Positions 44,572-57,254 of a stretch of 64,000 bases of DNA are shown piece by piece. This stretch comes from Priapulus caudatus (lineage: Eukaryota; Priapulida; Priapulimorpha; Priapulimorphida; Priapulidae), in assembly GCF_000485595.1 (NCBI RefSeq), contig NW_014578004.1:45840-109839 (forward strand), given 5' to 3'. A model generated the notes under the pieces. It saw only the letters and a program-made list of their open reading frames with translations, searched no databases and was not told the DNA's origin. Position 1 is the stretch's first letter; each line of letters opens with the position of its first letter. Made by a program: the position numbers and the translations under genes.

Positions 44572-45759
44572 CCACAGTAGTAGGCACAATATAGATGTTA
44601 GCAGATCATCAATAGTAACTGGTAGATGAGTGTAAGTACTGTGCACTAGTGATGTTGCTTGACATTTATAATTTACAGGAACCAGAAACAGACATTTCTT
44701 ACAGTCTTAATGGCAATTTCTTAATGGCATTGTCTTCAATATTATGTTTGGCGTCATCACTGTTTCAAGTCAAGGAAAATGCACTCTTTGTAGGAACACT
44801 GAAACTTTTAAGGAATTTTAACATAAACTCTTTCGATATCAGTAGAATCTATGCATTTTCCACTGTTTAATTTCTCACGGGCAGGTTTAGCTGGAAGGAC
44901 TGACTCCCACCCGCATACCCTTCTCACAAGAAACCCACATTACACTTACATAGACAGCCAACTGAATTCAAAGGCAATGATGCACTGCATGGCTCACTGT
45001 ATAATTGAAGCTCATAGAATGTATGGGGTACGTATGAGATATGGATTGTCTTTAAATCACTGTTTTGGTTACAGGATGTAATGTATATATTGCGTATTGT
45101 TCGTATATAGGCTGTTTTACACGTATGTGCTTTTCCGGACTGCGTACTAGTCAGTAGTTTAGGAAAATCTGTTTGTAGTTTAAATCTGTTGCATGTATAA
45201 CACAGGCAGATGTCAAGCAGCTTCCTCAACCAATCACGGTGCAGCATATTGGCGTGAACCACACCGGTCAGGTGTTCTACTTCACAGCGTTCCAGTTGAA
45301 TACACTGGACTTCAGTAGCCATGATGGTGTAAAGAACTTCACATGGTAAGCTAATCCTGTGGGCTGCGATCCAATCGAACAGCCGCAGGAGTAGTAGTTT
45401 AATTAGTACATCATGAGAGTCACTTTGTGCATATTGCTGTTGTTGATCATCAAAAGTCAATGGTTGCCCTGTAATGTCTTCTACATGTTCTAGTATTAAA
45501 TGACACAAGTTCTGTATAAGAATGACTGTCCCTTCGTGCCAAGTTGCATTTTGCCATTGCATTTCCATTTTGTTTACCAATGTCTAACCTGTTCTAAGTT
45601 GGCAATACTTTTTGACAGTGGTTTATAATGATTGTGCATTCTTCCAGGTTTGATGGTGGCAACGAGTTGTTCTCAGACATCACCAAAGATGGAAATGTTG
45701 TTGGCTATAACCCAGAAGTATTCAAAAAAGTTCTTGCTTTCTATCTAAATGGTCTATAG
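41329..45759 (+). CDS. MRPL37: Mitochondrial ribosomal protein mL37 (MRPL37)
   Basis: Structural protein of the mitochondrial large ribosomal subunit, paralogous to mL65/MRPS30. Exons: 41329-41424, 42366-42543, 42996-43230, 43529-43647, 44055-44240, 44885-45027, 45206-45345, 45648-45759. They total 1209 nt, 402 codons plus TAG, with all eight joining in frame at GT-AG sites (human about 423 residues). Landmarks shared with the vertebrate protein are EGEKQA at the exon 2/3 join, VIIHNLARLA in exon 4, the DIFPLKQTIDLSKENIY stretch in exon 5, SHPHTL in exon 6, QPITVQHIG and FTAFQLNTLDF in exon 7, and a C-terminal FKKVLAFYLNGL. The first 32 residues are basic with no acidic residue before the final EAK, which suits a mitochondrial presequence. 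Intron 1 contains a large foldback repeat. A second copy of exons 4-8 lies downstream. Confidence 0.93.
41428..42217. mobile_element. Large foldback repeat in MRPL37 intron 1
   Basis: The left arm, about 41436-41757, is the inverse of about 41890-42213. For example TCATATGACACCACCAATTT at 41573 and its complement near 42053, and GGGGGCTGTTGGGGATATTA at 41727 against 41900. The loop is about 130 bp. Arms are roughly 300 bp and about 90 percent alike by eye. No coding potential. Confidence 0.85.
44533..44568. repeat. (CAG)n microsatellite in MRPL37 intron 5
   Basis: About nine CAG units here against five in the second copy at 48821-48836, a simple length polymorphism. Confidence 0.9.
45361..45520. 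other. Intron 7 segment inverted relative to the second copy
   Basis: The 160 bp from GGGCTGCGATCC to TTCTGTATAAG read in reverse complement at 49629-49789 of the duplicate. Flanks AATCCTGT and AATGACTGTCCC stay collinear in both. No terminal inverted repeats were seen at the breakpoints. Confidence 0.85.
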
Positions 45760-46189
45760 AAGATCTGGGAATATCTGTGTATGATAGTCAACAGCCAAAC
45801 TCCTACTTGTTTCATGCTTTAGTTCGAAGTGGTGTCGAAGGTATATATATACGTCATGTTTATTGACGTCTCACGCAACTTCACACTTACAAATAATGTC
45901 ATCGATCAAGCTGTGGCTACATGTTACATGGACAGGCTGTGTAGTAGGTTGAGGTTGTGATGAAGCAGGTAATTCATACAGATTTGCCTGACCACCTAGT
46001 AGATCAACACCATTTTTTAGATGATCCTGTAACTATATATATATATATAATACACGATTATATTAAAACTGAAAATCTGATATTAAAAAGAACTTCTTCT
46101 CGTCTCGTTATCCGTGACATTGCGGGACGATATGTAATAAGGCTTATGATTGTGCAACGTGGTGTATTACAACAGAAACCTTGCTAATA

Positions 46190-47148
46190 CTTGGAAATTG
46201 CAAAAACTAATTTGTATCAGAATAGCTTGTAGATGCTTTTAATAGAAATGTATATATGGCTTTTAGTTATTACAAACTATGAACAGTTACGCATAGTACG
46301 ACCCGTTCCTCAACGTAGACGGGGTATCCAAAACATCTAGAGCTGCATGAACTCCCTCCACGTATGATTCGCCACACAAACAAAAACTTGCGACAGTCTA
46401 AGAAATCGATTGCGGCATCGGCCGGCATGTAGTGCAGCCCAGTGTTTTTATGACCGCATAACAATAAGTTTTTATATCGCAGGGGTTATCGTGGGGAGTG
46501 AGGGCACGACCAGTGACACCTGACACGCACGTAATCAAAGCTGTTAACTGAATTCGTCACTTTTCTGAACGTAGGAAGTGGGCTATTTTTATTTGGTTAG
46601 ATATCTAGAAGCAATTTAAACTGTATATTCTAGTAAAGATTCTAGGCACTTGTAACTTTGCGGATGTGCGGCAGCATTGATCTATGCATGGGTGTACCGT
46701 GGACTGGGGAGGAGAAAAACGAAAGTAAAACCTTGCACAGAAGCTCCCGGCATTCCTAGAGATTCCAGTACAAGTTTTTTTTAACATATTCAAAGTAACT
46801 AAAAACTCTCTATGAAGTTCTGAACTTGCTCAGTCGATGTAAAAAGAAAGTTGAAAAATGAAAAGAAATGAAGTAAAAAAAAAGAAACTTGAAAATAACC
46901 ATACCATCATTACCATGATTATAATTCTTGATTTGTGATCGAATGTAATTTGTTGACGATTTCTTAACACTGATAGTCTGATACTGGTGCTGAGTGCTGA
47001 ATGCTGATGAATGATATTAGAGTCAGTGCATCAAAATTATGAAAATTTTAACAAAATTATGCTATGAAAAAGTAGCTCTGGCCAAGCCTAAAATAGCTCC
47101 CCTAAAAAAAATTACGAGAACTCTTTTTTTCATACAAAATTAAATCAA
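46190..47148. other. Non-coding stretch after MRPL37, first copy
   Basis: It aligns with the second copy up to about 46288 (GAACAGTT) and then diverges from 50560 onward. No gene recognised. Poly(A)-rich segments at 46850-46890. Confidence 0.45.
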
Positions 47149-47625
47149 AAAAGAGCGAGCTCGTAAAAAAAGAGTAATTTTTAGGCTGGCCTGTCGGTTG
47201 ACAAAACCTGCGTTCCTGCAAGGAGGGCCATTGTAGGTCTAGCTGCGGTCATTTGTGTAACACTTAGTTTGCTGGTAATTTCCCGTTACAAAGCGCGCTG
47301 CTCGTCTCTGCACTTTCTCCAGGGAGGAGATATCCTTCTGTGTGTGTGGATCCCAGACACTACTTGCATACTCGAGGCTTGGCCTCACATATGCTTTGTA
47401 TGCCATCTCTTTGACAGGTTCTGGGCATCCTACAAGGTTCCTGCGGATGAAATTTAGGGCCCGGGTTGCTTTTCCTTTCGACCGGCTGATGTGGGTAGAC
47501 CAAGAAAGGTCATCAGTGTGCTCCATGCCAAGGTAGAGTTGATGTTCCTCTTTTTGAGCTTGGTTTCCATGATGGTATAGGTCTGCTTTATTGGGGTTTG
47601 TTTCCTTGATATTGTGAGGCTGGTG
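47149..47625 (-). mobile_element. Truncated second copy of the CR1-type LINE (3' part)
   Basis: Nearly identical to 33320-33775, with few substitutions and indels. It encodes the C-terminal block LEYASSVWDPHTQKDISSLE followed by KVQRRAARFVTGNYQQ, typical of CR1/Jockey-type polyproteins. It ends at the N gap, so the 5' extent is unknown. High identity implies recent transposition. Confidence 0.85.
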
Positions 47626-47868
47626 NNNNNNNNNNCAACGTTTCCATACTTGTATGTCAATTATTTTACATTTAAAAGGTTTTCACGTGTGATTTTGTTT
47701 CATTTCTGAAAGCTTAAATAGTATTCGACAGCTAACTGTGTGCTGTCACACAGTTAGATAAGATGTAACAATAAGTCAAAAACAGCTGAATGTTTTTAAT
47801 GTGAATTTTGTTTCAGTGTGTACTCTGTGTGCCAAGTTGACATTTCATTAATCTTCATCTTTTTGTAG

Positions 47869-50028
47869 TCATGTCATCATTCACAATCTGGCACGACTTG
47901 CGAGTACTCTGGCTGGCCAATACCCCGAGTTTCTACAGCAAAGACAACACATCCACAACTCATATTTCAGCTGTCCTATGGAAAACAGTTAGTCATACTC
48001 TGCTATTACTTGTTTACCTTTCCTTGTACCAACGCTTCTGTGCTAGTTAACATTTGTGTGAAAGCAGACCGCATATGATTTTTTTTCCAAATTCATAAAC
48101 AAGGAAAATGTAAAGTAAAAATGAATGTCCTCATATAATACTTGAATTTTACCTCCGTTGATGTTAATGTTTACTGTTCTCTTTACATGGTTTATGTAGA
48201 AGTTCAAGGGATATTAGGCTGAATATATTACTAAATAACATGTACTGCTGTTATAATCGGTCTGGCACCTGTTATTTTCTACATTATGGATATAATTTCA
48301 AATATTATTGTTAGTTTTTATATTGTAAATTTTCTCATGCTCTATTTTGTCGTGGATAACCATACAATCGTTCGTGATATCTTTTTCATTGTAGTGGGAG
48401 ACCTCATCTTGATAAATGGAACCGTGCACATTAATATTACCAGCAAAAAATGCCTGCCAGCTTTTGCAACTGATGCTGAGGTCACGGCAAGTGAAAACCA
48501 TCACCTAGCGGACATCTTTCCCCTTAAGCAGACTATTGATCTTTCAAAGGAAAACATTTATACTGCTGAAGAACAAATAGGTAATCACAAATACATTATA
48601 TAGGTCAATCAGTAAGGACACTGTGCATGTGTAGCACGACTAGCACTCTTGTATTAGACCGGCAGCAAAAGACATCATGGGTACATTTTAACTAATTCTG
48701 CTTTTCTGAACTTGTTCTAAGCTAGTAGAGGGTAGTGGTAGAAATGGTGGCAGTGGAGGTGGCATCGTTGGCATCATTTTTGTTGTAATGGTAGACGTGC
48801 TTGTAATAGAGGCAGTGGTGGCAGCAGCAGCAGCAGTAACCACAGTAGTATGCACAATATAGGTGTTAGCAGATCATCAATAGTAACTGGTAGATGAGTG
48901 TAAGTACTGTGCACTAGTGATGTTGCTTGACATTTATAATTTACACGAACCAGAAACAGACATTTCTTACAGTCTTAATGGCAATTTCTTAATGGCATTG
49001 TCTTCAATATTATGTTTGGCGTCATCACTGTTTCAAGTCAAGGAAAATGCACTCTTTGTAGGAACACTGAAACTTTTAAGGAATTTTAACATAAACTCTT
49101 TCGATATCAGTAGAATCTATGCATTTTCCACTGTTTAATTTCTCACGGGCAGGTTTAGCTGGAAGGACTGACTCCCACCCGCATACCCTTCTCACAAGAA
49201 ACCCACATTACACTTACATAGACAGCCAGCTGAATTCAAAGGCAATGATGCACTGCATGGCTCACTGTATAATTGAAGCTCATAGAATGTATGGGGTACG
49301 TATGAGATATGGATTGTCTTTAAATCACTGTTTTGGTTACAGGATGTAATGTATATATTGCGTATTGTTCGTATATAGGCTGTTTTACACGTATGTGCTT
49401 TTCCGGACTGCGTACTAGTCAGTAGTTTAGGAAAATCTGTTTGTAGTTTAAATCTGTTGCATGTATAACACAGGCAGATGTCAAGCAGCTTCCTCAACCA
49501 ATCACGGTGCAGCATATTGGCGTGAACCACACCGGTCAGGTGTTCTACTTCACAGCGTTCCAGTTGAATACACTGGACTTCAGTAGCCATGATGGTGTAA
49601 AGAACTTCACATGGTAAGCTAATCCTGTTTATACAGAACTTGTGTCATTTAATACTAGACCATGTAGAAGACACTACAGGGCAACTATTGACTTGCGATG
49701 AAATGATCAACAACAGTAATATACACAAAGTGACACTCATGATGTACTAAACTACTACTCCTGCGGCTGTTCGATTGGATCGCAGCCCGAATGACTGTCC
49801 CTTCGTGCCAAGTTGCATTTTGCCATTGCATTTCCATTTTGTTTACCAATGTCTAACCTGTTCTAAGTTGGCAATACTTTTTGACAGTGGTTTATAATGA
49901 TTGTGCATTCTTCCAGGTTTGATGGTGGCAACGAGTTGTTCTCAGACATCACCAAAGATGGAAATGTTGTTGGCTATAACCCAGAAGTATTCAAAAAAGT
50001 TCTTGCTTTCTATCTAAATGGTCTATAG
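47869..50028 (+). CDS. MRPL37: MRPL37 exons 4-8, second copy (5' part missing at a gap)
   Basis: Exons 47869-47987, 48395-48580, 49153-49295, 49474-49613 and 49917-50028 are intact and nearly identical to exons 4-8 of the copy at 43.5-45.8 kb. One exon 5 codon differs (His to Asn in the HIHIT/HINIT stretch) and exon 6 has a silent change in the codon for the Gln of DSQ. Homology starts inside intron 3, directly after the N gap 47626-47635, and runs to about 50559. Exons 1-3 are absent. Introns differ by SNPs, a shorter CAG run and a 160-bp inversion. An alternative haplotype is the likeliest explanation. A segmental duplication is possible. Confidence 0.85.
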
Positions 50029-50029
50029 A

Positions 50030-50621
50030 AGATCTGGGAATATCTGTGTATGATAGTCAACAGCCAAACTCCTACTTGTTTCATGCTTTAGTTCGAAGTG
50101 GTGTCGAAGGTATATATATACGTCATGTTTATTGACGTCTCACGCAACTTCACACTTACAAATAATGTCATCGATCAAGCTGTGGCTACATGTTACATGG
50201 ACAGGCTGTGTAGTAGGTTGAGGTTGTGATGAAGCAGGTAATTCATACAGATTTGCCTGACCACCTAGTAGATCAACACCATTTTTTAGATGATCCTGTA
50301 ACTATATATATATATATAATACACGATTATATTAAAACTGAAAATCTGATATTAAAAAGCACTTCTTCTCGTCTCTTGTTATCCGTGACATTGCGGGACG
50401 ATATGTAATAAGGCTTATGATTGTGCAACGCGGTGTATTACAACAGAAACCTTGCTAATACTTGGAAATTGCAAAAACTAATTTGTATCAGAATAGCTTG
50501 TAGATGCTTTTAATAGAAATGTATATATGGCTTTTAGTTATTACAAACTATGAACAGTTCTTATTTGGCTGGATGCACCTTGGACACTACAAACCCGTTG
50601 GATATCTATTTTTCGTGGGCT

Positions 50622-50659
<38 letters not shown>

Positions 50660-51792
50660 GTGCGCGAAATGAGCGCTATTTTGCCTTGGTTTTTACTTAG
50701 TGACTACTAAGAAGTAAATCATGTTCTAGCAATTCATGTCAAACAAGTAGAACTCCACTGATAGCGATGAAATACTGAAATACTATGAGTATGCCTAATA
50801 AACACAAAGCTAATACATTAAATAAGTTCATTCGGTTGGTAGACTAATATATATAACAGTGTTATGGATTACAAGCTTTATTACATATATAATAAGTGTA
50901 ACACAATTATAACACAGATTGCACAACAGCACACATTACTATGAAAAAACTAGTAAGGAAATGCCATGCAAGTGTTAAGGAAGTACCTGCAGCGTGAAAG
51001 AAATACACGAGCGTTCAATATTCACTGGTCACGTTATTGGGAAATTACAATAGAAAACTCAATTACTTAACTCAATTATCAAAGTAATTTACATTATCTA
51101 TGTGTAAATTCATTATCAAGTTTTATCATTAATATACAAGCTTTGGACAAGAATACTATCAATACAAGTAAATGAACTGTGATTCCAAATTGGACCATTT
51201 TCTGAGATAAAAAAGAACACATTGTTTTGGCTTGGCATACAATTTGTGAACATTGCTTTTACTTTTGCTTGCATAAATAAGTCGGTTAATTATGGCGATT
51301 CACATTTAATATAAACAAAATGGCTTCTAAGCATCCAACAAAAATTCCTAGATTATTTACTTAATAATCACAGTTGTAGAAAAAAGCCTGTGGATTATAA
51401 GAACCAGTTCTTCAACAATCCCCCCTTACACAATACAAAATGTATTTGTGGAGTCTACAGCACCATTCATTGGTCAGCAAGACATTGACGTCTCACGCTA
51501 CTCGCCTACAATTCAAAATACCAGCAGTTGTATTATGACTGATCTGCATTAGCCATTGCTTTATCACGTTACTGAAAACAACTGATATTGTTGCAATTTT
51601 GCGTACATCACATGGCATTAAACTACCATGTGTACATACCACTGTGTACACACTACCTTTGGTCAAGCTATCTGTCATTCGACATCTCTTAATAGTTTTA
51701 ATTGTTTCTCACCCAGTATACAACAAATTGTATAGTCTGTTTGGCATAGCAACATGGTTCTCATGAGGCCAAAAGAAAAACAGCATTGCACA
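50030..51792. other. Convergent intergenic region between MRPL37 and HINFP
   Basis: Presumed 3' UTRs of both genes. Contains an (AT)n run at 50626-50653. A+T-rich, with no exon structure seen. Confidence 0.45.
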
Positions 51793-54700
51793 CTAGAGAG
51801 CATTATGTGGAAGTGTCAAAAGTGTGTAGGCCGCTTCTTTCTCCGATTCATTTGCCTCGCGGAAGCAATTGTTCAAGGACGACAGAGTGATCATGGAATC
51901 GGTTGCCAGGGGAGTCTCCGTGTACAGGCAGGAATCCTGAACCGTCGGCAGATCTGACTGCACGTACACACACGTTGCTGCTCCCATCTCACCCTCGTCA
52001 CAATAGACAGGCATGTTCACAGGACATGGGTTCTGCGGTGCTTCGTAAGTAGGATCCGCCGCCACTGCCGAATGCTGATCACTCGCTGACATGCCTTGCC
52101 CTTGTAAAACGGCCACTTGGTGAAGGTTCGCCATGATGGGCTGACACAGAGAACTCGCTTCGGGAGAAGGCAATTCGTAGCTGCACTCTTGTTGCATGTT
52201 GCCGTCTTTTTGTTCGGCCAGTTCAACTCTTTCTTGCCCGCTTTGAGAAACGTTTTCATTCTAAAAGTGTATGCAAAATTAATTATGCAGTTGTCATTAT
52301 ACAGATTGAGGATATGTCACCATAAATGATTGTGGCGATCGCCGTTGCAACTGGATTGCCCGTGGGTCTGTGGAGGTGTGATGTTGACGCCATACGAAAT
52401 TACTACTATTATACACGTTATACGGATGGCACTTCAGTGCAATTTTCATGCGGCTAGCACAGTTGAGACTATCCTACCTCCATTCCTTCACCAGCCTGTT
52501 CCTCCATGGCCTCCGATGACGCATCACTTCCTTGCTGGTTATCGGCATCTATCAATTCCTGAGTTAGTTCAACGCTTTCATAGCGTACAGTCTGCAATCG
52601 CAAATATCCGTCCGTGTGCAGCTGATACCTGGTTGGAACAAGATAGTCAAGTTACTGAATGATATTCTGTGCTTCAAACTCCACATGCAAATGTGTGACA
52701 TACCAACTGATCCCTGTAATGACCCCCAAAATTTACTTTTAAATATCATTAATAGCATTTCATATTTGATACCTGAATCGGGAGTGACCTGGTGGCCATC
52801 GGAATTTGTGCTGCGACTTGAGATGCACAGTGAGCTTTTGTCCTCTAGTAAACAGTTTATCACAAACGTGACAAAGGTATCGTGGAGTGGTAATCCCCTA
52901 AAATATATAATGCAAGAAAACTGCTTTTATAGATTTCGTCATATGTAGCATTACGCCAAAGATTGTAAATGGATTAATTATCGAAATAGCTTTAGATATA
53001 GTGTATTCAACAAAGCTGAAATGGACTAAATCACTACTGAATACTACAACCAATGTGACACTACTGGGATGAGCATTGCTTAAGGTGGCATACAACAGTA
53101 ACCCTCCGCAAATTGTTCACCGTTGCACTATTTCGTCTCTAGAAAAGGCCTTTTTTGGCATTTTTCCCCCGCCAAAATTCGGCACTAGAGTGCAATAATT
53201 TGCATTATGCATGCAAGTTAGATGCCTCGTGGACGTCTAGAAAGCATTAGAAGTAAAATTGGTCTTGTCGTGTAGTTGTGTTATTCTGTCAGGTGGCATA
53301 GCCACAGCGACCGGTTGGTCATTTTTGTGTTTGAAATGTGTTCAGACAACTTTGCAGAAATTCGCATCATAGAGCTGGCAAAAGTTTCGAGCGGAGCATA
53401 GAGTATGAATCTGTAGTTATTTAACACGAATAAAGTGTATGTTGTGTAAGCGAAGTAACAGTGCGAGTATTTTTAATTAATTTCTGTTCGATGCTTATTC
53501 AGGCCTGCCGCCTATGGACGCCCTACCCTCTACTGTTATTCACCACCTTTAATCGTGCACAATGTGTGCTTTTGTTTCAAGCATTCGGTAACGCCTGTTG
53601 TTTAGCTGATCTTACCTCGTGCTTTACACGATTGTGATTATTCAGTGTCTGCAAACTTCTGCAGCTGTAGTTGCAGTCCTGTACATCACACCTGTAGTTG
53701 TTTCCCTCATTGTGCGTTTCCATGTGTCGTCGTAGATCCGCACTTGACTTACAGCTAACGGAAGACAAGTTTTGGGAAAGAAATTGCAATGAAACACATG
53801 CTAATGAAAGAGTTGGTGTAACTGTTAACCACTGAAATGCTCTAGACTTCTTTACGCAGCTTGATGAAATAACAAGGTACTAGTGAGAATGCAACGCATC
53901 TGACTCTATGTATTTATGTAGCTAAGCGGCACTCTGTGAGGTGCGAACAACTTACCAATGTTCACAGTAGATGCACGCAAATGGCTTGTGATCAGTATGC
54001 CTGTATTTAATGTGTAACCGCAACGTTGTTGGAGCTGGGCACGTCATGTCACAAAATGGACACTTATAGTGGTTGACTGCAAAGACAATGTATAAAAGTT
54101 CATTGAAATTAGTGTGTGCCTCTCAAATAAAACACAACTCTCAAATTAGGTGTCACCTATTAGTGGACATATTTCCGATTACTACAGCATAAAATTTTCC
54201 ACAGGATTGTGCTGTTATATAGGCTATAAAACAGCAAATTAACAGCAAACTTGCACTTGCATTCCTGAGCTATGCGAAAATGCAATTTGTTAATTGCACC
54301 ACAGATACAAGTGCATCTGCTTCTGTGATTTAAACTGTATTAAACTGGTACCTTATCTTGATGCGTACACAAAGGTAACAAAGTATAGACACGGGGAACC
54401 AGTTGATAACATCTTGTGAGATTTGAGAACTGTGCTATTGATGTTGACGTATGCAATTAAGTCTACTTTTAAAGGCAAATAGGCACGTATATTGATGAAA
54501 ATAATGACGTGCAAGTGTTCCAAGACATGTTAGCCTTACTGCATATACTTGGTGTGCTGTCAAGAATGACCAAGAAAATAAGAGAACAGTCGGCGGAAAA
54601 ACATAAGAAATCAGCGCTTTAGAAGGTTACCGCGATCCATCACAGGAGCAGTTTCTCATGTTGATACTATCTTTGAATATTCTTGCAATGGTATTATACC

Positions 54701-57070
54701 CAATAAGATTACCACACAATTATGAGAAATCACATAAACTTCTGATACCGTGATAGCGCATGTGGTCCTTTAGCAATCTTTCCGAAGCAAACTTCTTGGC
54801 ACAGTGGGAGCACTGATATGCCAATACTGGAAATAATAACAAATTCTGCATCAACTGACAATAATGATTATGCAACATCCTAACGATATTCATCTGTTCC
54901 AGTACCACCATATTGTCCACTCTGCACATAGTCCAGAGGCACAACACATAAGTAACCCTCTTGTTATGTGGGTTACTTGGCCTTTCCCCCAGGTAAGGAA
55001 AATGTGATATCAGGTGACCAGCTAGTGTTTCCCCAGGCCAGCTGAACACTCTATTAAGTGTACCCAGGTCAACAGAGTTCAACTCGGGTAAGTCAACCGA
55101 ACATGAAACATAACATGTAAGGCCATCCTTAAAAATTCTATGTTTGCTGTCCCCGACCCATGATTTTTTTAGTGGGTAGGTAGGTCTTTTTTTGTGAGGC
55201 ATAATAGTTATTTTAAGTCTGTCCTCATGTTTGCCACACATGCTTTGTGTTTCAGTCTTAACTATGAAAAATGAAAAAAAAAATGGAACCCAAAATGTCA
55301 AAAAAAACTTTTGGGTCGTGGCTATTTTCGTGGGTCGGTCGGAGGACAGCAAACATAGAATTTTTTAAGGATGGCCTAACTGCTTATCTCACCATAGTCT
55401 TAAATATAAGCACTTAGATTTGACTACTAAAATGTTTAATTGCTAAGCTTTGACGACAGAAGTCACGTACACAGTTCCCTTGCTTGTCGTTTCAAGTGGT
55501 CGATAAATCTAGTAGGGCTGGAAAAGAGGGCGCCACATGATGGACAAGCCGTCAGCTTCTCCTGTGTGTGACTACGTAAATGGTCTCTAAGCCTATGCTT
55601 GCTCTTTACTACACAAGCACATCCTATAGAAACACAATAATAGAAATACAAGCAGTAATACAAGAAACATTCTGAGGATCAGCAAGAAAATTGTATAAAA
55701 TAGTACGACAGAAATCTCTGCTAGTCGAACATATTTTAGGCCGATACACATACATTTAAATGCCAGTTACAATGATTAAATCTAAATAGTTTGATGGTTA
55801 CCTTCCCAATGACACGTGACTGGGACTTTTGGATTATTGCCTTGTGGATAAACCTCTACATGGTTATTCACATGCCGATAAAAAATCTCTGGGTTTTCAT
55901 AAACACCCTGAAATGATAATACACAGATGTTAAATGTACAATAGGGTACTAGAGTAATTTAGAATGATGAAATGCAGAAATTTGTTTTTTTTAACAGATA
56001 ATTCAGTGGTCAGCCTTATCGTAGTCTTAATACTATGCTGAAGACAATTCTAATAGTAGTTATATTAGTACTGTTCTGTCTGTTTTGCAGGGTACTATGC
56101 TGCAACAAGATTCAATTCAATAACAGTTCAATATTTTGCGTGATTTCTCATTTTATAGCATATAATTATGTAATGGTATTTTTACATTAATTAAAAACCC
56201 ACGCTCCATATTAACAACTAAATCATGTAAATCACTCGCTTATCTCTTCAATCAGCGACTTCTGTAATTGCCAAAAAATTACTTTTGCATTACTTGTTCT
56301 ACCACTTAATCGTTGCATACTCATTAAAACTAATAAATATAAAAGCCCATAACCTAGGTAACCTTGATGATTGAGTACAAAAATATTTAAAGACATTGAC
56401 TTATAATAATATCACCATACCTCACATTCTATCCAACCGCACTGCAGACTGTCGGGAAGTTCAGGTATCATGTTACGGCCATTGTAAACCGGGCATCTGT
56501 TCATTCTGTATCGCTGAACGAGGTTTTCTCCGAGACATTTGATCTTGCAATGGAATGTGTGGAAGTAGACATGGCGCTCGTACTCCTCGTAGGTAGAAAC
56601 CGAATTCTCGCATTCTCGCCACTGACAGAGATAACCTAGAAATTTCAAAACATTCGATAATCCATTACGATACGTGTGCATGTGCGTGTTCGTGTGCATG
56701 CGTGTTTAGTAAGCACACCATCTAATCTTGAACATCTTAGACACAAGCTTGCTAGTGCTATATAACACGGTTTAACTAGTAACAATTCCTAGCATGAAAC
56801 TTTTTTAAGGATTTTAATATTAATCACAAGATGAATGAAAACGTTGTTCTCACCTCCTTCGGGCACGGTTGGCAATTTTCGCCCGGCCAGGTGACCTCCG
56901 ACATGCTTGATAAACTCCATCATTTCAGAAAACATATTGCTGCATTGCTCCCACTCGCAGAGCAGTGAAAGATGTTCCTTGCGCTTCAGCACAATCTTGG
57001 TAATATCACGGTGTTGCTTTTTCTTTACGTGCTGAGACCCTGCCGTCTCAGATGCTTCAGTTTCCAGCAT
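51793..57070 (-). CDS. HINFP: Histone H4 transcription factor HINFP (MIZF), C2H2 zinc-finger protein
   Basis: Sequence-specific nuclear activator of histone H4 genes at the G1/S transition in vertebrates. Exons, in coding order: 57070-56854, 56635-56421, 55907-55802, 55624/55623-55471, 54826-54749, 54076-53956, 53754-53616, 52897-52773, 52628-52478, 52260-51793. They total 1773 nt, 590 codons, and phases match at every join. About ten C2H2 fingers run from residue ~38 to ~380: CEWEQC in exon 1, CQWREC and CGWIEC in exon 2, then [61 protein letters not shown] and [18 protein letters not shown]. Exon 9 has the family hallmark [18 protein letters not shown]. The 155-residue last exon is acidic, Gln/Ser-rich and unlike vertebrates (human total about 517). 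It converges tail-to-tail on MRPL37. A 21-bp minisatellite begins about 190 bp upstream of the start codon. Confidence 0.94.
55131..55376. mobile_element. MITE of about 246 bp in HINFP intron 4
   Basis: Terminal inverted repeats of about 45 bp start GGCCATCCTTAAAAATTCTA and continue to TTTGCTGTCC and GACCCA. The copies are at 55131-55170 and 55335-55376. No coding capacity. Target duplication unclear. Confidence 0.8.
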
Positions 57071-57254
57071 TTTTTAGTCGTTTTTCTAAATTGTGTGTAC
57101 CCGAAAAGAGATTGTAATTATACGTACAGCAATGACAGTGGCTTACTTTATCCATTTGTAATTATCTTATTTTTAGGGATAAGTGGATCACATTAGTCTA
57201 AGAGATATCATATGGCAGAGATAAAGCCGGGATTCAAAAATTAAGGGCAGCAAG

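Noticed and set aside
44924-45580. 218-codon minus-strand frame
   Set aside because: Antisense shadow of MRPL37 exons 6-7 and introns. The second copy breaks it because of the intronic inversion.
52640-52700. Alternative HINFP exon reading [13 protein letters not shown]
   Set aside because: It loosely resembles the family motif, but the next segment (52628-52478) gives an exact [18 protein letters not shown] match with correct phase, so this stretch is intron.
54720-55352. 210-codon minus-strand frame as one exon
   Set aside because: Only 54826-54749 is a HINFP exon. The rest is intron 4 containing a MITE.
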